Assembly: GCF_003610255.1 (NCBI RefSeq)
Contig: NZ_RAPS01000001.1
Span: 434,001 to 498,000, forward strand
DNA length: 64,000 nt
Reading direction: 5' to 3'
DNA from: Streptomyces sp. TLI_171
GTDB taxonomy: Bacteria > Actinomycetota > Actinomycetes > Streptomycetales > Streptomycetaceae
Every line of letters begins with the position of its first letter. Within the stretch, counting starts at the first letter, position 1. A model generated the notes under the pieces. It saw only the letters and a list, made by a program, of their open reading frames with translations. It was not told where the DNA came from and ran no database searches. This document shows positions 60,046 through 64,000 of this stretch, piece after piece. Made by a program: the position numbers and the translations under genes.

Positions 60046-60249
60046 CTACAGCGGACGAATGTTCTCGGCCTGCGGGCCCTTCTGGCCCTGCGTGACGTCG
60101 AACTCGACCTTCTGGCCCTCGAGCAGCTCACGGAAGCCGTTGGCGTTGATGTTCGAGTAGTGGGCGAAGACGTCAGCGCCGCCACCGTCCTGCTCGATGA
60201 AGCCGAAGCCCTTTTCCGCGTTGAACCACTTCACAGTGCCATTAGCCAT
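60046..60249 (-). CDS. Cold-shock protein
   Basis: 67 residues. [16 protein letters not shown] (RNP1) and DVFAHYSNI (RNP2) are the nucleic-acid-binding motifs of CspA-type proteins, which melt mRNA structure. GGAGAA precedes the ATG, with an unusual run of T (ATTTTTT) between them. A long leader with a terminator-like hairpin lies upstream. Confidence 0.96.
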   Translation of the reverse strand: MANGTVKWFNAEKGFGFIEQDGGGADVFAHYSNINANGFRELLEGQKVEFDVTQGQKGPQAENIRPL

Positions 60250-60417
60250 AAAAAATTCTCCTTCAAGGGGCTGTCCGAAACACACACAGTGCGTGCTCCG
60301 AGTCGCCGCGATGAGCACCCACCCGGAAAAGAGCCGGGAAACAAAAAGGCGCCTGCGATACATCAGCAGGCGCACACAAAGTTCATGGGAACCACTACTG
60401 CAACTGAGACGACTCTA
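60250..60417 (-). promoter_or_regulatory. Cold-shock gene leader with internal terminator-like hairpin
   Basis: On the minus strand TAGAGT (60417-60412) may be a -10 element, giving a leader of about 155 bases. Within it GCGCCTGC (60373-60366) pairs with GCAGGCGC (60356-60349) and is followed by CTTTTTGTTT (60348-60339). This is the standard rho-independent layout and the only one with a U-tract noticed in the window. A second small stem CCCGG..CCGGG lies at about 60321-60337. Together they suggest attenuation or a temperature-sensing switch. Confidence 0.6.
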
Positions 60418-60732
60418 GCAGGTCCAGACCCGCCGCGGGCAGATATTTCGTCCCCGGCTCTGCGGAACCCCACTGCCCGGGCCCCGGCCGCGAGGCGACG
60501 GCGACGCCAACTCCGCTGGGCAGAAGCCTGTTTCGGGTGCGCTTGGCAGCCCCTTCCGTGCCGACCGCCGAGCGCCGGTCCGTCCTGCGGCAGACCCGCC
60601 GAAGCCACGCATCACGCCCACCGGCACTGTCAGAGATCACTATGGACGGCTCGGGTGAAACTCCTGACGCAGGCCCGAAATCGTATGCACCGGAAAGGCC
60701 CGATCGTGCGATTTTCGGCGCATACTGGGGGA
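60418..60732. other. Divergent intergenic region upstream of csp and the CarD-like gene
   Basis: 315 bases without a convincing gene. CATACT at about 60720-60725 lies just before the CarD-like start and could be its -10. No repeats were noticed. Confidence 0.45.
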
Positions 60733-60960
60733 ATGACAAAATCTTTCGCGGTCCGCCGTGTCCTCCCCACCAGCCCCTTCAAGGCACGGCCCGAAGCACC
60801 ACGGAAGCACTTCGCCGTCGGCGACCGCGTCACCCATGACCAGTACGGTCTCGGCCGGGCCATTGGGGTCGAGGGAGACAGCGACATCGCGGTGCTCGTC
60901 GACTTCGGATCACGGCAGGAGCGGATCACCCAGCCCTACGCCGCGATGTTCAAACTCTGA
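60733..60960 (+). CDS. Small CarD-like/KOW-type protein
   Basis: 75 residues. The core HFAVGDRVTHDQYGLGRAIG and IAVLVDFGSRQERI is the small beta-barrel found at the start of CarD/TRCF RNA-polymerase-interacting domains. The rest is a basic start. It may bind RNA polymerase or nucleic acid; unproven. GGGGGA is directly before the ATG, and CATACT a few bases further up, so the transcript may be leaderless. Confidence 0.75.
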   Translation: MTKSFAVRRVLPTSPFKARPEAPRKHFAVGDRVTHDQYGLGRAIGVEGDSDIAVLVDFGSRQERITQPYAAMFKL

Positions 60961-61293
60961 CCCGACCGAGGCGCGCAGTTCTCGGCAGCCCGGCGTGCGT
61001 CGCGCCGCCCGAGGCAGTGATCCTCCCGCAGACCCCTGGGCCGCCGCGCCGGTGCGCGGTTCGGCGACGGGCGCTCCCGGTCGAGCCGAACCGGGCACCG
61101 TCGTTGCGGTGACCGCCGGACCCTCCGCTGGGGTGTTGTTCCGTGCCCTGTGCCCCGACGATCGGGCGTGTGGCTGCCCGGGTGCGGAGTCGGGGTGCTT
61201 GAGGCCGTACCAGATGACGCCCGTCCGCCGCCGGGCGGTCGGCGGTGAGCGAGTGCTCACCGCGGACCGGGGGTGCGGACGGGCCGGCACCGG
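60961..61293. other. Intergenic region without a recognised feature
   Basis: 333 bases between two convergent genes. Frames are open on both strands by composition only. Partial stems were seen, no clear terminator. Confidence 0.4.
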
Positions 61294-61653
61294 TCAGGTG
61301 TCGGCGGCGGTGTGCGGAGTGTGGCCGGCGCGGCGGAGTTGTTCGTTGATGCGCAGTGCTTCTTCGAGTTGGTCCTCGAGGATGATGATGCGACAGGCGG
61401 CGTCGATGGCGGTGCCCTGGTCGACGAGGTCGCGGGCACGCATAGCAATCCGCAGCTGGTACCGGGAGAAGCGGCGGTGTCCGCCCTCCGAGCGTAGCGG
61501 TGTGATGAGGCCCTGATCACCGAGAGAGCGTAGGAAGCCGGCGGTGGTGCCGGTCATCTCGGCGGCGCGGCCCATCGTGTAGGCGGGGTAGTCGTCATCG
61601 TCGAAGTTGCTGACGGCGTCGGGGGTGTGGGGCCGGTTGCTGGTCGTGGTCAC
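61294..61653 (-). CDS. MerR-like helix-turn-helix protein
   Basis: 119 residues. YTMGRAAEMTGTTAGFLRSLGDQGLITPLRSEGGHRRFS is a MerR-type winged helix (with R-x-Y/F-S-x-x-Q-L), followed by a helix for dimerisation (AACRIIILEDQLEEALRINEQLRR). There is no effector domain. GTG 61653 follows AGAGGTG. It stands at the end of the cold-shock/helicase group; downstream of a 1-kb non-coding region that may be its leader. Confidence 0.85.
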   Translation of the reverse strand: MTTTSNRPHTPDAVSNFDDDDYPAYTMGRAAEMTGTTAGFLRSLGDQGLITPLRSEGGHRRFSRYQLRIAMRARDLVDQGTAIDAACRIIILEDQLEEALRINEQLRRAGHTPHTAADT

Positions 61654-61689
61654 TGCACCTCTTCATATCTGGGTTCGGGAACGCGTCGA

Positions 61690-61722
61690 GGGGCCCCGGC
61701 GCCATTGCGGCTCCGGGGCCCC
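61690..61722. promoter_or_regulatory. GC-rich hairpin upstream of the MerR-like gene
   Basis: GGGGCCCCGG (61690-61699) pairs with CCGGGGCCCC (61713-61722). It is 37 bases upstream of the MerR-like start on its strand; it could be a leader stem or the terminator of a transcript coming from the repeat region. Confidence 0.5.
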
Positions 61723-61870
61723 GAAGGGGAACTTCACCATCTACCGGCCCTGGGCCGGTCCTTGTTTCCGCAGTCCTCGGGGGGAGGAGGATTGCGGGGA
61801 TCGCGTATGCGTGACCGGAAACCACCGTCCTTCGTGCTGTGAGGGGTCTGCGGTGTCCGCCCGGACAAGA

Positions 61871-62493
61871 ACTGCTCATCTCACGGGCCGGGCGATCCTG
61901 ATGGCGCTAGCGCCCTCCGTTCTTCCTCTGCGTCAACTGACATCCTGCGAACTGCTGGTGTTGCGTACTGCGGTACATCTGTACTGCTGTGGTGGCCGTA
62001 CGGCTCACCGTCCGGTGCGGCAGCCTGGCCCGTCGCCCGTCCTGCTCGGCTTGGAACCCCACTGCCCGGACTTCCCAGCACGCGCGCCCGCAGTCAGACG
62101 CCTTTGCTGAGACCTTGCGTACTTCAACCACTGGTGACTGCGAGTCGACTGCACCTGAACTCACTGCGGTACCGCTGGTCGGCGGCCCCTGATCACTGCA
62201 GGCCACCCGCACGGCCGCCAGTCCCGTCGCCGTCCTGCGTCTGCTCTGGCTTCGAGGCTCCGCTGCCGTGCTGTGTTCTTGCGTCACTGCTTCACGCCCG
62301 CCTCGGCCGGCGCGTCCTGCTCACTGCGGTACCGCTGGTCGGTGGCCCCTGATCACTGCGGGCCACCCGGCACGGTCACCGGTCCCGTCGCCGTCCTGCA
62401 CAAGCCCTGGCTTCAGAACCCCACAACCGCGCCGACCTGCGCACTGTCGGTGCTGCTCCCGCCAGTTCGTGTCTGGCGGGCCGTGCTGACTGC
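61871..62493. repeat. Non-coding region with ACTGC motifs and a 160-bp-period duplication
   Basis: ACTGC is found 13 times (61871, 61951, 61967, 61983, 62061, 62137, 62148, 62163, 62195, 62286, 62323, 62355, 62489). The block 62161-62238 recurs at 62321-62398 with few changes (shared stretches include TCACTGCGGTACCGCTGGTC and CCCGTCGCCGTCCTGC). A third, more decayed copy can be seen near 61967-62060. On the minus strand the motif is GCAGT, often GCAGTnnGCA. The frames across it (for example 61907-62287 minus) have no codon bias. The whole gap 61654-62647 has no other gene. Confidence 0.7.
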
Positions 62494-62647
62494 TGGTTAC
62501 GGGAGAAACACTAACCGCGCCCCCCACCAATGTCTACTCCGGCCAGCATAGATTTTTCGGTGTTCGAAGGGAAGGTAGTCTTCGCCCTCGCGTGCGGGCC
62601 CGGAGCACACCACGCGCAACCGGGGACAACGAACGGAAAGGTGAGCG

Positions 62648-62866
62648 ATGGAAGGAACCCAGGACAGGTCGGCAGCACGCACGCCCGTCCCCCATACGAG
62701 GGAGTCCCTGCTGGCCTCCCTCGCCGAAGCCGTCCACGACCACGACGAACGCACCCTGCGCCGACTGCTCGCCCGCCTGGCCGAACAGATCACCTTCGCC
62801 GACCTGCCCAGCCTGCGCAGCGCACTCCAAGCACGGCACAACCGCGGCAGCCGACCGGCACCATGA
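62648..62866 (+). CDS. Small hypothetical protein
   Basis: 72 residues. Helical and charged: RESLLASLAEAVHDHDERTLRRLLARLAEQITFADLPSLRSAL. ATG 62648 follows AAAGGTGAGCG. No family recognised; it could be a small DNA-linked or regulatory protein like those of integrated elements. Just downstream is an integrase relic on the other strand. Confidence 0.6.
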   Translation: MEGTQDRSAARTPVPHTRESLLASLAEAVHDHDERTLRRLLARLAEQITFADLPSLRSALQARHNRGSRPAP

Positions 62867-63100
62867 ACAAGCAGCGTTGTGCCGCGGGTGACCCGCTCCA
62901 CGGTGATGGTGAAAGCGTCGGCGACCTTGTGGTCGAACGTCCCGCTGTGCGCTCCTGGTGGACCTCGGCGAGCCGCGCCTTCGTCTGCTCCGAGGTGGTG
63001 AACCCAAACTCCCCTGCCTGCCGGCCGGCCGCGTTGCGGTACCTGAACGTGTGCTCGTGCGGACACCGCGGCCACCGACTCTCGGGGGTGTTCGCACGTC
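62863..63100 (-). pseudogene. Relic of a tyrosine-recombinase (integrase) N-terminus
   Basis: The minus frame reads SRWPRCPHEHTFRYRNAAG then GRQAGEFGFTTSEQTKARLAE and VHQERTAG. It resembles the N-terminal arm-binding domain of Streptomyces integrases (RYR-D-AGRQR..GF-T..A..RL..V..ER). It then shifts frame by one base and continues GTFDHKVADAFTI. The catalytic domain and att sites were not found. Confidence 0.5.
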
Positions 63101-63146
63101 GGTTCGGGTGGCCCGGCCCCCGGCGGGTCGGGGGCCGGGCCGGGGA

Positions 63147-63841
63147 TCAGTTCTCCATTCCGATGTAGTGGGCGAGGTACTCGGTGATCTCGGCCGCGTG
63201 GGGCGGGAGTTCGGGCAGCTGGGCCGCGAGGGCGCCGCAGGTGGCGGCGGCGAGGGTGGCCGAGCTGGTGGCGGCGGGTCGCACGTACGGTTCGAGGCGC
63301 TTGATCAGTTCGTACTTGCTGTCGGCGTTCTCCGTGCGCATGGCCCGCTCCAGCGGCGGCGCTCCGGGCGGCGGGACGGGCGCGAGGACCCGGCTGATGC
63401 AGGCGACCCGGTGCAGGACCCGCCAGCACGGGGGCTTGGCGGAGCTCTGGCGGGTCCGGCGCAGCGAGGCCGCGTCGGGGGCGTTGCTGCCCGACAGCCA
63501 GATCGTGTCGACCACCTTGTGGTCCGGGCGCCCATCCTGCCCGGCAGCAGGACCGGCCTCCCCTCGGCGTCGTAGAGCGGCTTGCCGTGGCCGTCGCGGC
63601 GTTGCAGGTCGTTCAAGGGCGCGCACTGGACGTCGAGGCCGAAGCTGCGGGACGCCTCCTTGCTCTGGTGCTGACTGCGGGTCTGGCGGGCGGACAGGCT
63701 GTGCACCACCTGGTCGGCCTCGGCGAACTCCACCGAGGAGGCGCCGGGGGAGCCGTCGGGCTGGTCGGTGACCTGATTGGTCGTCAGGTGGCCGAACTCC
63801 GATGGCGGGTCGGGCGGAAGCGCTTCCACCTCCGCCCACAC
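63147..63841 (-). pseudogene. Frameshifted gene of unknown function
   Basis: The first frame runs from about 63841 (SEFGHLTTNQVTDQPDG, EADQVVHSLSARQTRSQHQ, PLYDAEGRPVLLPGRMG). Near 63525 the coding sense moves by one base to RPDHKVVDTIWLSGSNAPDA and continues to the stop at 63147 (KYELIKRLEPYVRPAATSSA, AAEITEYLAHYIGMEN). The joined product is about 230 residues, no signal peptide. No family recognised. The shift is next to GGGCGCCCGG, so a sequencing error is possible. Confidence 0.55.
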
Positions 63842-63911
63842 AGGCGATGGGAGCGGTAGTTGACGCCGCGTTCGATCCAGCCCGGAACGGTTCGGCGGTG
63901 CAAGGGGAGGC

Positions 63912-64000
63912 ATGACCGAGCGCGACGACTTCCTGCTGTGGGTCACCACCGTGCTGCGCGACGCGGAGGTGGCCCTGCACAACGGTGATGCGGGTCACCG
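63912..64000 (+). CDS. Start of an NTF2-like/DUF4440 protein (cut by window end)
   Basis: The first 29 codons read MTERDDFLLWVTTVLRDAEV then ALHNGDAGHR. This is typical of the opening helix of SnoaL/DUF4440 proteins (..LRDAEVALHNGDA..). AGGGGAGG ends just before the start codon at the right place. The rest lies outside the window. Confidence 0.75.
   Translation, partial: MTERDDFLLWVTTVLRDAEVALHNGDAGH

Noticed and set aside
61607..62110. 167-codon plus-strand ORF over the MerR-like promoter
   Set aside because: Odd Cys/Arg-rich composition and no start signal; overlaps hairpin and repeats.
61907..62287. 126-codon minus-strand ORF in the ACTGC region
   Set aside because: No ribosome site, no G/C third-position bias and it crosses the repeat units; treated as non-coding.
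62530..63168. 212-codon plus-strand ORF beside the small helical protein
   Set aside because: It is another frame of the integrase relic and small gene; no ribosome site or domain.

Overview
The base composition (about 73-75% G+C, with G/C strongly preferred at third codon positions), the frequent GTG/TTG starts after GGAGG-type ribosome sites, and the gene content (Rpf, streptophobe, DUF6777, DUF1876, DUF3040, Hanks kinases, Ku plus a LigD-type polymerase) point to a chromosome of a Streptomyces/Kitasatospora-type actinomycete. No tRNA, rRNA, CRISPR array or complete insertion sequence was seen. Many boundaries carry strong GC-rich hairpins without U-tracts, as is common in this group.

Layout. 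1-10.6 kb: the tail of a chitin-binding secreted protein, a stray copy of ATP synthase subunit b, a DinB-like protein, glyA behind a ZTP riboswitch, ppnP, an MFS exporter, a resuscitation-promoting factor behind a ydaO-type c-di-AMP riboswitch, a CapA-like lipoprotein, an AurF-like diiron oxygenase and an RluA pseudouridine synthase. 10.7-20.3 kb: a PAS-GAF-GAF-SpoIIE-HATPase regulator, a small secreted GGDA-repeat protein, a glutamine-synthetase-like / aldehyde dehydrogenase / SDR operon of the amine-catabolism type, a double GNAT and a secreted calcium-repeat protein. 20.3-28 kb: a transposase relic, a membrane acyltransferase, an overlapping MgtE_N-CBS / variant Nramp metal-transport pair with a long leader, and small enzymes.

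28-40.9 kb is the most interesting coding block. It holds a Hanks kinase (33241-34296) beside an SH3-like protein and a two-FHA ABC transporter of the Rv1747 type (34799-37186). Next comes a second, membrane-spanning kinase (38550-40184) beside a single-pass protein with five regularly spaced T-x-x-L motifs (37703-38536), and finally a DUF6777 membrane protein with eight PTE(V/A/Q) repeats (28037-29725). FHA domains bind phosphothreonine with a hydrophobic +3 residue, so I infer a phospho-signalling module in which the kinases phosphorylate repeat tails that FHA domains then read. This is inference and untested.

40.9-54 kb: HD hydrolase, a uridine-kinase-like protein without a P-loop, Nei-type glycosylase, hydrolases, divergent ligD-polymerase and ku (end joining), MTA phosphorylase, a GNAT gene with two frameshifts, a third kinase and a serine hydrolase. 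54-57.6 kb: AhpD-like and pirin genes, then sparse accessory DNA with an orphan SUKH immunity-type protein. 57.6-61.7 kb: a CBS protein and an RNA/cold-shock cluster (DEAD-box helicase, cold-shock protein with a terminator hairpin inside its leader, CarD-like small protein, MerR-like HTH).

61.65-62.65 kb is about 1 kb without a credible gene. It contains 13 copies of ACTGC (GCAGT on the minus strand) and a 78-bp block duplicated 160 bp apart, which is the best candidate here for an undescribed non-coding element. The window ends in decayed DNA (integrase relic, frameshifted unknown gene) and the first codons of a DUF4440/NTF2-like gene.
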